A DNA stretch of 64,000 nucleotides from Panonychus citri (taxonomy: Eukaryota > Arthropoda > Arachnida > Trombidiformes > Tetranychidae), in NCBI RefSeq assembly GCF_014898815.1, contig NW_026515541.1, positions 2,542,001 to 2,606,000 of the forward strand, in the 5' to 3' direction. How positions within the stretch are numbered: the stretch's first letter is position 1; the number at the start of each line of letters is the position of its first letter. Position numbers and translations under genes: made by a program. The notes beneath the pieces are model-generated. The model saw nothing but the letters and a program-made list of their open reading frames with translations. It made no database searches and was not told the DNA's origin. Below are positions 24,678 to 35,257 of this stretch, in pieces.

Positions 24678-27600
24678 ATGTTTCCCTTATTGTTAAGTGT
24701 TTTTTTAATGATTTCCTCTGGTAATTCAGGTGAGTTTATATTGAAATCGGTTATTTGTCAGCAATTAACTAATAATATCTCAATCAAATTTTTAATATTT
24801 TCTTAGCTACGATCTCTTCATTAATGGACTTACCATTAACTTTACCAAAGGGTAATCACATAATTCACGCGACATTAAAAGATCAGGTAAATAAATGATT
24901 TTATCTTCGAATCGAAACTAACTATTACTATCAATTGATTAACTTTTTGTTAATTAAAAGAATACTGGAGATAAATTTTCGATGAAAGAGTTTATTTCAT
25001 CGACATCAACAATTAACGGGATGATTGTGGTTGATACGCCTAAGGATACATTCAATGTTTATTACAATTCAAAGGATCCAAACGGGAAGGATAATTATGA
25101 ACGACAAGTGATTATGGGTAAAGTTGTCAAGTTAATCAAGAGTTTTATTATCGTTTCGAAAGTTAATTAATTGATATTCATCATCTTGTCTCTTATTCAG
25201 GTATCGATTGTTCATTGTATAAATATAAATTTAGTTCGTATTTTAAAAAACTACCTGGAGTTAGTAAACAATTGACAAGCGTACTAATTTCTATGGGACC
25301 ATCGATACTTTATCGTTTTGCCCACGGTTCATTCATTTGGGTAATAATAATTATCATCAATCGAAAAAATTTACAATCAAATAACTGATTTGATATTTTA
25401 TTTCATTAACTTATCAGGAAAAGAGTGCGGATAAGATTGTCAGAGGTACCACGATGAAAAGTTTTAAAACTCAAATTCATCCTAAATTGAATATCACTTA
25501 TTACTACAAATGTAAGTTGATTATGACGAATTAGAATTTGTGTTTTTATTGATTTGTCTCCAATTTTTTTTGTATCCAATCAGCTAATTTGGATCAGCAA
25601 TCAGGTCTACAAGCACCGAGTCGAATTTTTTTCAGTGGCAAAGATCTATCATATTCAGGGTATTTGCCGTCAGAGCATTTAATTTTGGAAATTTATTTAC
25701 AGAAAATGGACTCAAAAAGTGATTTATCCAAAATCGTCAATGTAAGATAATTAATCAAAGACCTAACTTGTTATTAGCTGACCGATTCTCGTTAACATTG
25801 CAGCCACTTCCAGGACTCGGTTGTCCAGCTCACTATCAAGATAACTTACCGATTCCAAATCTGAATTTCCATCTCGTCCATATGATACTTTCCGAGACAA
25901 TTACTGGTCCAACAACTACGAAAACTGTTAGCGAGGTGAGAGGTCAAATTCAGTTAATTGTTTGATCATTTGATTATAATGTTTCATCTTTTCGCCAGAT
26001 TTATGCTAATGATAAACTCAAATTGATACGTCTGAAAACATCGCTTCTTGGTATTGAAACGGAAGCTCTTTATGATTATTCACTTGGAATAGTTAATATG
26101 TTTCAAGATGGCGGATCTTGTAACATCCAAGCAGCAGAAAAAACATCACCCGGTATCAACCAATGGACAAATAAGTTTAGTTTGAAAACATTATTCCAAT
26201 TAGATGGACAATACAATTATCTGGGTAAAATGTATCTTGTAAGTACTCATAAAAAAGATACAAGTTGATCTTGTAACGATTAACTAGTAATGTTTTTTAT
26301 TCTTTTACCAGAAATATCGATCTGGGCTCGTGGTGAAAGCATGGGAATCGGTCAGCTATTATGATATTGTCAATTCAAATAAATACGATAAAGTTGTGAC
26401 TACTCAATATTTCACTGAAACGGTAAGTTAAGCAAAGTTTAATTTATTAGAAGTTTTTTCAATTTGATTTCACAATTCAGACAGATAATAGTGCTTTCAA
26501 TGGATACCTGATTGTTGCAACGATCATTAATTGTTATAATTTAGATGCTAAGGTAATTTTTTGCATTTCGTTTAAAGTTCTGTTCGATTGTTATAATAGA
26601 CTAATTATTTAATATTCATTAGAAAGAAAAGTATCAACTTGTTGAAGTTATTCAAAGAGATTATTTGGATTTCCAAGTTGCTGAGTCTGAATCTGAATTT
26701 CATGATAAATTCTCATTGAATGGGTGTAAATATTTCACCAGTGACATGACACTTAACTTTCAACTTGGATGCAAAGGTGAGTGTCTATTGTCCATTTAAT
26801 AACCAAATCGAACTCACTAACTAATGTTGTCAAACTTTTAGAACTGGATTGTATCAAATTCGCTCAAGAAAATGTGTACGCATTGAAAGAGCGTTTCAGA
26901 GAGGCGATCTGTCGAAGATTTGACATTAGCCCTTTACGACTCAGTACAATGGACGTTACTTTCAGTACATCAACGATTGATATAAGGATCGATTTTCTTG
27001 AAATACCAAATCTACAAGGTACACATAATAAATTTACAGTGGATTATGATATATATCATTTCAAGTCCATTTTCTTACATTACAGGTCTATTTTCACCCA
27101 AAGTATATTTTGTCAATGATGAAACATTAAAGGGATTATCACGAACTAAGTCAGCAAGCGAAACTGACTGTTTAAGCCGATTATCAACTAGTTTGCAAAA
27201 TTTTGAGTAAGTTTAATTCTGAGTACTGAATTGATCCTCATCTAATGTTTTGTATTCTCGGAAAGTATTGTACTGTTTTGTCAAGAAGGTAATATCTGTG
27301 GTACCATGAAGGGGATCGATAATGTCAAGGAAGATAATGTAAAAGGTGAACCCTGTCGATTGTATCAAATACCGTTGCACAATTTGTACCGATTGAGTCG
27401 AGAAATTTCAAACAAAGATCTTCAGTCCCGTTTGCTAATACGTACGGCTTTCAAGAACATCTCATTGACCAATGAATTCATGAGTAAGTTTTTAATTGGA
27501 CTATTTTGCTATATTTCTGAAACATTTTTTCTCCGCAGGGCCAATTAATTACAGCATAATCGATATACTAGATGAGACTCGAGACAGAACTGACCATTCG

Positions 27601-28621
27601 CAAGATCTTTTCTATCTTTCTCATGGTGCTTCAAAGTTACAAGTTGATGATTCTAATGTTGTTGTGGTGCCGAATGCGAAAACATATGGTGACTGTTATC
27701 GAGCTTGTAAGAATTCAGATGAATTGGAATGTCGAACTTTATCTTACTGTTCAGGGGAGAAAGAAAGTGAATGTGCTGTTACAAATATGACCTCAGAAAA
27801 CGCTCCAATTGATGTGACCAAGAGTGACACGAACTGTGAAGTTTATGCTAAAAATAATTTACTCGATTATTCAGTGATTGTAAATCGACGATTCAAGTCA
27901 CCATCTTCAATCTCTTTGGAATTATATGTTAGTCAATGTGCCTCAGAATGTGCTTCAGATCCAAATTGTTTTTCTTTCCAAAATTGTGGTCGAAATTGTA
28001 TTTTGGGTGGATTTTATACCGATTCCAGCACCGAATATGATTCTTATTGTGAAATTTACATTCGTAAGTATTAAAAAAAAGTAGAAAACGAATGAGCAAA
28101 AGAAAAATTCTAACTATTATTTCCTTTCTTTGTTAGCTAAAGTTTCAAATAAATATCAGTCCACAGGACGAAAAATTGTATCGGAAACTTTTCATGTCGA
28201 ATTGAATTTGAATCATGATCAATGTGCCGCTTTGTGTTACAGTTGGGCCGATGGCCCGGACTCTTGTCAATCGTTCAATTTCTGTCCTGACGGTCGATCA
28301 ACAAGTACTTGTTCTCTATCCAAATACTCAGTTGAAGACTCGAATACTAAAACTACAGAATCAAAAAGTTGTTTCAATTACAAACTAATTGAAAATTCGA
28401 ATAAAAATAAACAATCAAATCCAATCGTACAAAAAGGTACCAGTGGATCAGCAGCATTTGGAATAATCTTGATTTTCTTGGCCACAGGTTTCATATTCGG
28501 GGTTGGACTTCCGATTGCATATTCGAAAATGCGAACATTGTCAAGTCGAAGTGCTCAAGGTTTAAGAAGTGATCAACGTTTCATATGGACACGACAAATG
28601 GATGATGAACCAGAAAACTAA
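24678..28621 (+). CDS. 16-exon type I membrane protein with three apple/PAN-like repeats
   Basis: Exons: 24678-24729, 24807-24886, 24961-25117, 25201-25340, 25418-25511, 25584-25741, 25804-25935, 25999-26238, 26312-26422, 26481-26552, 26623-26776, 26842-27018, 27086-27206, 27266-27483, 27539-28063 and 28137-28621. Every junction has GT/AG and a matching phase; total 971 aa. A signal peptide (MFPLLLSVFLMISSGNS) is followed by a roughly 600-residue ectodomain I do not recognise. Then come three cysteine repeats of apple/PAN type (GDCYRAC...LSYC; SQCASEC...QNC; DQCAALC...FNFC), a transmembrane helix (AFGIILIFLATGFIFGVGL) and a tail of about 45 residues. Apple/PAN modules bind proteins or carbohydrates. 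Exons 15 and 16 hold all three repeats, so they may have been added as a unit. Role unknown; a surface or cuticle-associated receptor is possible. Confidence 0.82.
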
Positions 28622-28987
28622 TCGAGTCAACTAATTGCCAAATTCACCTGTTATTATTTTAATCGAACAAAATCAATGATAATTTAATTGTTAAAATGAC
28701 AATCGAGACTAAATAAATTGAACATTTTATTTATTGATGGTATTGACCAATCAAACGCTAGATATAAATGAATGTTTATATGATTGATTATCTTGCAATA
28801 AACTCCATTGTTATAATAGCTTTTTGTTGCTCATAAAATCCATAATCAATAATCACCACGACTTCGAATCTTGGTTTATGGAAATTCAAAACTTCAATGA
28901 CCATCTTATTGTTGGAATGATCATTTCAAAAAGAAAAGAAAATTAAATTATTTTTCCTCGTTTCTCACTTGAATGAATGAAATTTGA

Positions 28988-30199
28988 ATGGATAACAATC
29001 AGCGATTCGTTAGTTGTATTGTTCTACAGGGATTCATGTTATCACCTCGAAAGGTAATGTCACATTTACCGAAAAGATCGATAATATTTTCCCTTGGATT
29101 TTGTGGAATCTTCAAAATTATTATTCAATTGTTTTCGATATTGAAAATTTTGGACCAATAATGGAGAAATTACATATTATCTTTTTAATTCGTAGATTCA
29201 TTTATTACGCGGTTATAGCATTACGAATTTTCATTGTGATATTCATCTTAGATTGGTCAGCATTTAGAGAGTATTTCGATTATATCAAACGCTTAGAACT
29301 TGATAAAAATGCTCATGCGGTTCAAATGATAACTTTAAATCGTCGGTATAAGATTATTGCTTTGTCAATCATGTTATTTTTATATGTTGTATTACATTTC
29401 AATCTCCCGTTTTATTATTCTTTGTTTGTTGGAGAAATCAATATAATAGCAACAGTATTTCACACTTTGCTCATTATTATTGATATTTTATTATTTTGGT
29501 CACTTTTTCATGTTGAATTCATTGGCCGATATGTGCATCTGTTTGGAGGCCACTTTTTCAACGATAAACTCGAGGATAAAAAATTTTCCTAGAGAAGAAT
29601 ATCCAGCGGTGATGTTAGATCATCTTAAAGCTATACGATTGGACTACACTCATGGGGTCAGGTCAACTCAGGCAGCGGAAAAATATGCTAGATATTATGT
29701 GACCTTTTTTTATCTTCAATTTGGTTTGTTCAATATCGTTAATATCGTCGATGCTCATGGAGATGATAAACTTGCTCGACTTTATTGGATTATCTACCTG
29801 GTTTTAGATTTCAGTTTGTTAATCTACGTTACGGTGAGAGTTGTTTCGGTTAATCAACTTTCTAGCCAAGGATTAGAGGATTTATATGAGTTATCTTATT
29901 TTATGAGAAACCAACATTTACAACATGAGGTAAGTACTAAAGCTCAGTTGCCTTATATTGAATTTCGATTGATTTCTTTTTTATTTTATCTACAACAAGC
30001 GATTCTTGGTGCTTATACGAATTCTTTTAATTTTTTTTATTCTATTCACAATTAGAACGACATTTTCATTAACCGAATGCTTTGGAAAAATGTTGGATTT
30101 ACCTTTGGAAATTTATTCATAATCAACACCAATTTTATCACTTCAATGTTCACATTGGCACTAACACTGGTTATTACTCTCGCTAATTTCCTCTATTAA
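28988..30199 (+). pseudogene. Gustatory-receptor-like 7TM gene, two compensating frame breaks
   Basis: Same family as the receptors at 45935 and 50768. The N terminus starts at 28988 (MDNNQRF...; LSPRKVMSHLPK aligns with the LFPSKRIFSSLPK region of the 50768 copy). The frame shifts near 29140-29158 (one base missing relative to that frame) and shifts back near 29501-29506 (one T too many in a T5 run). The last exon junction (donor after 29929, acceptor before 30056) is intact and the terminal exon encodes FINRMLWKNVGFTFGNLF as in the paralogs. Multiple hydrophobic helices, and a C-terminal seventh helix with the arthropod gustatory-receptor layout, support a ligand-gated cation channel family. 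Either a young pseudogene or a gene with assembly indels. Its 3' flank (from about 30207) is shared with the other receptor copies. Confidence 0.7.
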
Positions 30200-30533
30200 T
30201 GAGTTTAAAATGAAAACTATTGATCGACAATAACAATAAAGTAATTGATTAAAATGTTTGTAGAAAAAAAAAATTAATTTGGTTTGGCGTTAAATTGAAT
30301 AAAAAAAATGAGTTCATAATATTGAGATACAAACCAATCATTCATTTATCTTATATTTTAACCTGATTGTGACAAATAATCAGCAGGAATTTGGTATAAT
30401 TTAGCGAAGACTTTACTTCAAAAAACTAATTTTTTCTTAAACGATTACGCGCGTAATTTTAGTCCGATATTCACCAATTTTCTCGATAGGGCCAAATGGT
30501 TGTTCTTACCGCCTGTGTAGTTTTTGTCCGTGA

Positions 30534-30793
30534 CAATCTAAACAAGATAAACACTTCGGATTAAAAAGTTATTCAATTGAACGAGATGTTAAACAAATTC
30601 AATCGGACATCATGAGAAATGGTCCAGTCACTGGTGCTTTTAATGTCTACGCCGATTTTGTATCATATAAATCAGGTAATTAACCTAATCAACCAATGAC
30701 ATCGACCATTCAACTTAATTGTCTTAACTGTCTTTAGGTGTTTACCAGAAACATTCAAATGATTTACTTGCAGCTCATACAGTTAAAATTTAA
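30534..30793 (+). pseudogene. Cathepsin B-like cysteine protease fragment
   Basis: Two exon remnants, 30534-30675 and 30738-30793, join in phase 1 across a 62-bp intron. The first encodes a segment with KQDKHFG, then DIMRNGPVTGAFNVYADFVSYKSG. The second reads GVYQKHSNDLLAAHTVKI and stops. This is the C-terminal lobe of cathepsin B (typically NGPVEGAF, YKSGVY, GGHAIRI). The residues around the catalytic His are changed (AAH) and the protein stops right after, with the Asn/Trp region missing. No upstream catalytic Cys exon is visible. It is an isolated relic downstream of the receptor pseudogene. Confidence 0.75.
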
Positions 30794-31156
30794 CTTTACC
30801 TTTATCCGATCTCCAGGTTCCTAATTCAAGGTATGGAACCTTATTTCCATCAGGTAAAAACATTAAAGGTGAAATTAGAGACATGATTAACTTAATTGTC
30901 AGCAAATTGTTTATTGTTTGAGCCACTTAAGCAGAGAAACTTATTAAACTTTATTGGATTTACCTGAGTGACTTAATCTACTAATAATTTGATAATTAAA
31001 CAATCCCGAGAGAGCTAATCAAATAATTATCTTAATCATGTAACTACTTTTATTACTTTTCCCTTAATCCCATTGAATATTTATGATGATAATATTTATC
31101 AGCCAACAGCCATAATACATGCACTTTAATTGTAACTTATTCATAGATTTTATGAT
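30794..31156. other. Intergenic, nothing recognised
   Basis: AT-rich sequence between the cathepsin relic and the small minus-strand gene. No exon is supportable. Confidence 0.5.
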
Positions 31157-31482
31157 TTAAAGGAGAGCCTGGAGTACATCAACAATATTGGTATCTAGAG
31201 TTTTCGACGGACTGAATCCAGTTAATTTAATTTCGTCGAATGCTAAGTCAATCAAGTAATTAACTTGTTTCTCGGCGATTGCCGATGGATCGATTACTAG
31301 AAAAAAAAGAGAGAGAGAAATAAATTAAATGTTCAAGTTGATTGAGAATTAGTTTTATCAACATGATAATTACCTTGAACTTTTTCGAGACTCAAACTGA
31401 TCCAATTGATTAAATTATCGTGAACACTTTGATTAGCATCAATTTGTTCTAGCGATTTCCATGGAATTTTAAATTCAGCCAT
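31157..31482 (-). CDS. 82-residue two-exon protein, unrecognised
   Basis: Minus-strand exons 31482-31374 and 31296-31157 join in phase 1 (donor GTAATT, acceptor after a long T tract ending CTAG). The product is MAEFKIPWKSLEQIDANQSV... ending DVLQALL, 82 aa. It is acidic, lacks a signal peptide or membrane segment, has no Cys, and is predicted to be mostly helical. Frame, splice signals and amino-acid balance all look genuine on both exons. A nearer upstream ATG is out of frame. A TTCAG acceptor just upstream in the leader suggests a 5' UTR intron. It is divergent with the aldo-keto reductase, so the two may share a promoter. I do not recognise the family. Confidence 0.6.
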
Positions 31483-32079
31483 TTTTCTTGAACAAAATCA
31501 ACCATTTCCAAGATAATTCTGAATAGAAAAAATAGTAAGAGAAAGATAAATAAAAACAGAGAATTTAAGTTAAACTGAAAATGGGATTTTCCCTTTTATC
31601 TCATAGAGATGATGTAAAGAGGATGGAAAAGGGATGAAGGTTAAAGGAGGAGTTAATCTCCTGATAAATTACACAGATTAACATTCTTACCATGATGAAG
31701 GTCGGTTTTCCTGGAAAACTTTTCATTTGAAAATCATTTATTCTTTCAATTTGGTTCCGTTCACTTCGCCTTTTTGGTTTCGTCTCTTCGACTTATCATC
31801 AGTTATTTCGATTCTCAATTAACTCATTGATCTTTGTCAATTTATTTAAATCGAGATCTCATCTTTAGAATTAAAGGTAATTCTCTTTGTTTCCTTCTCT
31901 TTGTGTTGCTCCTTTGTTCCTTCTATTTCTCTTTCTTTTTCTTTATCTTTCTGTCTTTTTTCTTCGATCATTTTATGGTTTTCTCTTTTTCGAATTTTTG
32001 ATTTTCTTCTTTTTCTCCCTTTTTTAATTGATTTTAATTCAATTTTTTTATCGTTTTTGTTTTTCTTTTCAAGACTATC
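31483..32079. promoter_or_regulatory. Divergent promoter region and pyrimidine-rich leader
   Basis: About 600 bp between two divergently transcribed genes. The plus-strand side ends in a long TTCTTTTT pyrimidine-rich leader (31880-32070) before the aldo-keto reductase start. Bidirectional promoter activity is inferred from layout only. Confidence 0.4.
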
Positions 32080-33042
32080 ATGGCTAAACCTGCAATCTCT
32101 ACCTCCATATCATTCAACAATGGTTTGAAAGTTCCTCTTTTCGGTCTTGGTACCTGGAAATCCAAGCCTGGTGAAGTTAAAGAAGCTGTTAAACATGCAC
32201 TTTTGGAAGCTGGTTACCGGCACATTGATTGTGCTTTGGTTTACCAAAACGAAGATGAAGTTGGCCAAGCTTTAAAGGAAGTTTTCGACTCTGGAGCTCT
32301 TAAACGTGAAGATGTTTTCATTACATCAAAATGTTGGAATACTTTCCATTCCCGTGCCAAAGTTATGGAAGCTGTTAAAAAGACTTTAACTAGTCTTGGT
32401 CTAGAATATTTAGACCTTTATTTAGTCCATTCGTCAATGGGTTTCAGAGAAGGTGATGAACTTTTCCCCAAAAATGAAGCCGGTAAAATGATTTACTCTG
32501 ATATTGATATCGTTGAAACCTGGCAAGGTATGGAAGACGTTCACAAAGCTGGATTAGCTAAATCAATTGGTGTGTCCAATTTCAATTCTGAGCAAATTGC
32601 AAAGATTCTTGCCAATTGTACAATTAAACCAGTTAACAATCAAGTTGAAGTTCATCCTTACCTTTCTCAGGTTGAATTGGTTGAATTCTGTAAGAAACAT
32701 GACATCACTGTTACTGCTTACAGTCCACTTGGATCACCAGATCGACCCTGGGCTAAGCCTGAAGATCCATCTCTTTTTGAAGAACCAGAGATCAAGAAAA
32801 TTGCCGAAGCCCATAACAAAACTCCAGCTCAAGTTTTACTTCGATTTGGTGTCCAACGAAACCTCATCACTATCCCAAAAAGTGTTACACCCGCTCGAAT
32901 AGCTGAAAATATTCAAGTTTTTGATTTCGAGCTTTCTGAAGACGAAATGAAAACCATTTACAGTTTCAACAAAAATTGGCGAGCTTGTGGAAGAGAAGCA
33001 GATGTCGATCATCCACTTTATCCTTTCAAAATCCCATTCTAA
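32080..33042 (+). CDS. Aldo-keto reductase, AKR1-type
   Basis: Single-exon 320-aa NADPH-dependent aldo-keto reductase. The catalytic tetrad is complete: D50 and Y55 in the GYRHIDCALVYQNE signature, K84 (ITSKCWN) and H117 (YLDLYLVH). The cofactor region IGVSNFN, the YSPLGSP strand and the IPKSVTPARIAENIQVFDF signature near the C terminus are all present. Family reaction: reduction of aldehydes and ketones, including lipid-peroxidation products, sugars and xenobiotics, in the cytosol. One visible difference is SSMGF after the catalytic His where many members have WP. The start at 32080 fits the family N terminus directly, and earlier frames are low-complexity pyrimidine translations. An intact and probably functional gene; exact substrate not predictable. 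Confidence 0.95.
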   Translation: MAKPAISTSISFNNGLKVPLFGLGTWKSKPGEVKEAVKHALLEAGYRHIDCALVYQNEDEVGQALKEVFDSGALKREDVFITSKCWNTFHSRAKVMEAVKKTLTSLGLEYLDLYLVHSSMGFREGDELFPKNEAGKMIYSDIDIVETWQGMEDVHKAGLAKSIGVSNFNSEQIAKILANCTIKPVNNQVEVHPYLSQVELVEFCKKHDITVTAYSPLGSPDRPWAKPEDPSLFEEPEIKKIAEAHNKTPAQVLLRFGVQRNLITIPKSVTPARIAENIQVFDFELSEDEMKTIYSFNKNWRACGREADVDHPLYPFKIPF

Positions 33043-33529
33043 ATAAGTTAAACCAACTAAATCCATGATTACAACTGTAAAGAAAATCTTTAATTGTTAT
33101 TAAATCTTGGAAAACTTATCACATTATAATCAAATAAAATGGGAAACTTGAAATTCATTAAAACATGACTATTGTCACATTAAGCCCGACAGTTAAACTT
33201 TTGATTACCAATGATTAATTTCAACCCTGTTTATCATAGTCTAGACAATTAATTGCATAATAAATTTCATTCGCATGCAGATGCACTCCAAATTGTAATA
33301 AAAACTTAAGGTTAATTAAAGATTAATTAATCTTTAATTTATAACGATGATCACCTTCATTCGAATTTCAGAATTTAATCTTTTTATGCCTTTTCTCAGG
33401 CCTTTCATCTCTCTGCACCTTGAAAAATCCCTTTCGGACGTGCAATTTATTAAATTCAAAACGTAAGTCCTAAAGGGTGGATGTTTTAAAACACTTAGAG
33501 GTTTATTGGATTTTCATTAATTTATTTAG
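33043..33529. other. Intergenic, AKR 3' flank
   Basis: 3' flank of the reductase gene. AT-rich. It merges on the right with the left end of the Tc1/mariner remnant. No gene is seen. Confidence 0.5.
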
Positions 33530-33634
33530 AAATTAGAGATAAAAATTAGCATCAACACCATCTCTTAGAAATTCAATTAAACAAAAAACAAAAATTTAAT
33601 TTCATAACAAGTTGGATAACAAAGAAAAATGGGC
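33530..33634 (-). pseudogene. Left piece of Tc1/mariner transposase remnant
   Basis: Read on the minus strand across the gypsy target duplication, the transposase piece at 44892-45270 continues here: the GIVGP of the right piece is followed by FFF in frame, and further on by DGVDANFYL. This is the pattern after the first catalytic Asp of Tc1/mariner transposases. Heavily decayed, with stops. Its left limit is uncertain. Confidence 0.5.
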
Positions 33635-33874
33635 TGTTGAGTAACTAATTGGACAATTAATTTTAGGAACAATTAATAAGTTTTTGGTAATTTTTAATTA
33701 GAAATTAACTATTACTGGTCGATTACCAGTTTTCTACTAACTATCTTTTTCATTACATTTAATTAATACAGGTTATATCGTAAGATATAACCATGGGAAC
33801 AGATAATTTTCAAGAGTTTTGTTTATTGCAAAAGTATCAGGATCTCTACGAGTGATCAAGATTACTTCATTACA
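33635..33874 (-). repeat. 3' LTR (element orientation)
   Basis: 240 bp, begins TGTTGAGTAAC and ends TTCATTACA on the plus strand. It differs from the other LTR at two sites (about 33675 and 33773). It contains a perfect hairpin, GGTTATATC-GTAA-GATATAACC, at about 33773-33794. Confidence 0.95.
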
Positions 33875-34056
33875 GTTCCGTCGGCTTATTCATTACAAGT
33901 CCCTGGGAATGATAGAGGAGCATTCCAATCACCTTCAGTTGATGCTTTCATTGGTGGTAGTTGAAAACTCTCTTTCTTAGTTTTTCTTCTCTTTCTTCCA
34001 GTAGTTCCCTCATTTTGTTTCAATCTGCGTGAATGATGTTGAAGTTCTGGTTTTCC
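33875..34056. other. Untranslated region between exonuclease ORF and 3' LTR
   Basis: Includes a strong polypurine tract on the element strand (about 33970-34008). It is a candidate polypurine tract, although it is about 100 bp from the LTR rather than adjacent. Confidence 0.4.
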
Positions 34057-35257
34057 TTAAAGTGATGTTGATTGATCCTGAGATGACCATGACGATGAAG
34101 AGGAACATGGTGCATTTAGTATTTGAAGGAATTTGTTTTCTTCTTTCCAGTCTTCGAAATTCTTATTTCCCTTTACGAAAGATGAGACTTCATCTGAGTC
34201 AGGAATGAGTTGTCCTTCATTTATTAGGCTTAAATACTTCCTATACAGTTTGATAGTGAAGCAAGCATCAAGAGCAGGGTTGTGACCATTTAGCGGGTTA
34301 TCGCCTTCTCTCTTTAATCCATTTGAGGAGGGGAAATAGAATTTTACCAACTTTAATAAGGCAGAACCATGAATTGAATAGGTGTTGTACATTTACCATC
34401 TCGATTGACCATTCATTCAGATCGGCTTATGATATACCAAGTTTTTGTAGTTCTTTATCATGCGAGTCAAATATTAGAATTCTTTTTTCTGCACAGGCTA
34501 AAAGGATATTCTTTTTGATCTCTTCGAGTGGTTTACCATTTTTAATTTGTTGTGCTTGGACACTGGAAATGGGAGTGGTAAGGTAATCAATATCATTAGT
34601 TTTCACATAATCACTGTAAATGACTTGAGCGCCTAAAGATCGACTGGTGAACCAAGCAGAGAGGGCATTTCCATTTTTGGATAAACCTTCGGTATCGATG
34701 GATAGAGTCTTCTTGAGATTATTTTCTGGTCCGATTGGTGTCAATTTTTCAAGTATCTTAAAGTCGAGTGTACCAGTATTCTTCCAGAATATCGGGTGTT
34801 CTTTTCTGTCCTTCTGTCGGTGATCAAAGCGCTTTGGATCGGAAACTACAAGGTTGACTCTTGGCGGTTCTATTTTGTCTTTCTTTAACCAGGGACAATT
34901 TGCGATGAGGTGATCACCTTCCAAACAAGCAGCACAAAAGGTACAGGTCTTTTCTGAATGACTATGACGAAAACAGATACTACAATGATCTTCTCGAATT
35001 CTGCCCTTCACTGGACAATTTCTCAAGAGTCTCATTAGTTGTAAATAACCTCGTTTCAAATTATCATCAGAAGTAGCTGAGATAGTTATTTTAGCGTGTA
35101 ATCGATTTTCTAACTGAGTACATTGGAATCTATGTCGTGGATCATTTAGTTCAACGGGTGAGATCGGAACACCATAAGAATTGAAGGTTTTTTTCAAGTA
35201 ACACGTTAATATGAGTAAATTTAATATGAATTTAAAGGGAGAGCTATCACCAGACAT
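34057..35257 (-). pseudogene. Accessory ORF: two CCHC knuckles plus ISG20/REXO-type DEDDh exonuclease, broken
   Basis: Open frame 35257-34427 (276 codons), then after a TAA stop and a frame change a second frame 34392-34057. In the first frame, residues 92-105 and 108-121 are two exact C-x2-C-x4-H-x4-C knuckles. Residues 185-276 carry exonuclease motif I (SIDTEG, D188 and E190), a VIYSDYV...IDYLTTPISSVQAQQI stretch matching the ISG20/REX4 pattern of alternating strands, and motif II (HDKEL, D268). The second frame carries motif III, GHNPALDA (H-x4-D), followed by KLY as in ISG20. All five DEDDh residues are therefore present, but split by a stop at 34427-34429 and a frameshift at about 34390. 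The start overlaps the env 3' end by 37 bp. Exonucleases of this family trim RNA or DNA 3' ends. I know of no described gypsy-type element with such an ORF. Confidence 0.8.

Noticed and set aside
34057..35257. Exonuclease ORF as an ordinary host gene unrelated to the retroelement
   Set aside because: It lies between env and the 3' LTR, in the element's orientation, overlaps the env end and has no introns or separate flanking duplication; kept as an element gene, though later insertion is not fully excluded.
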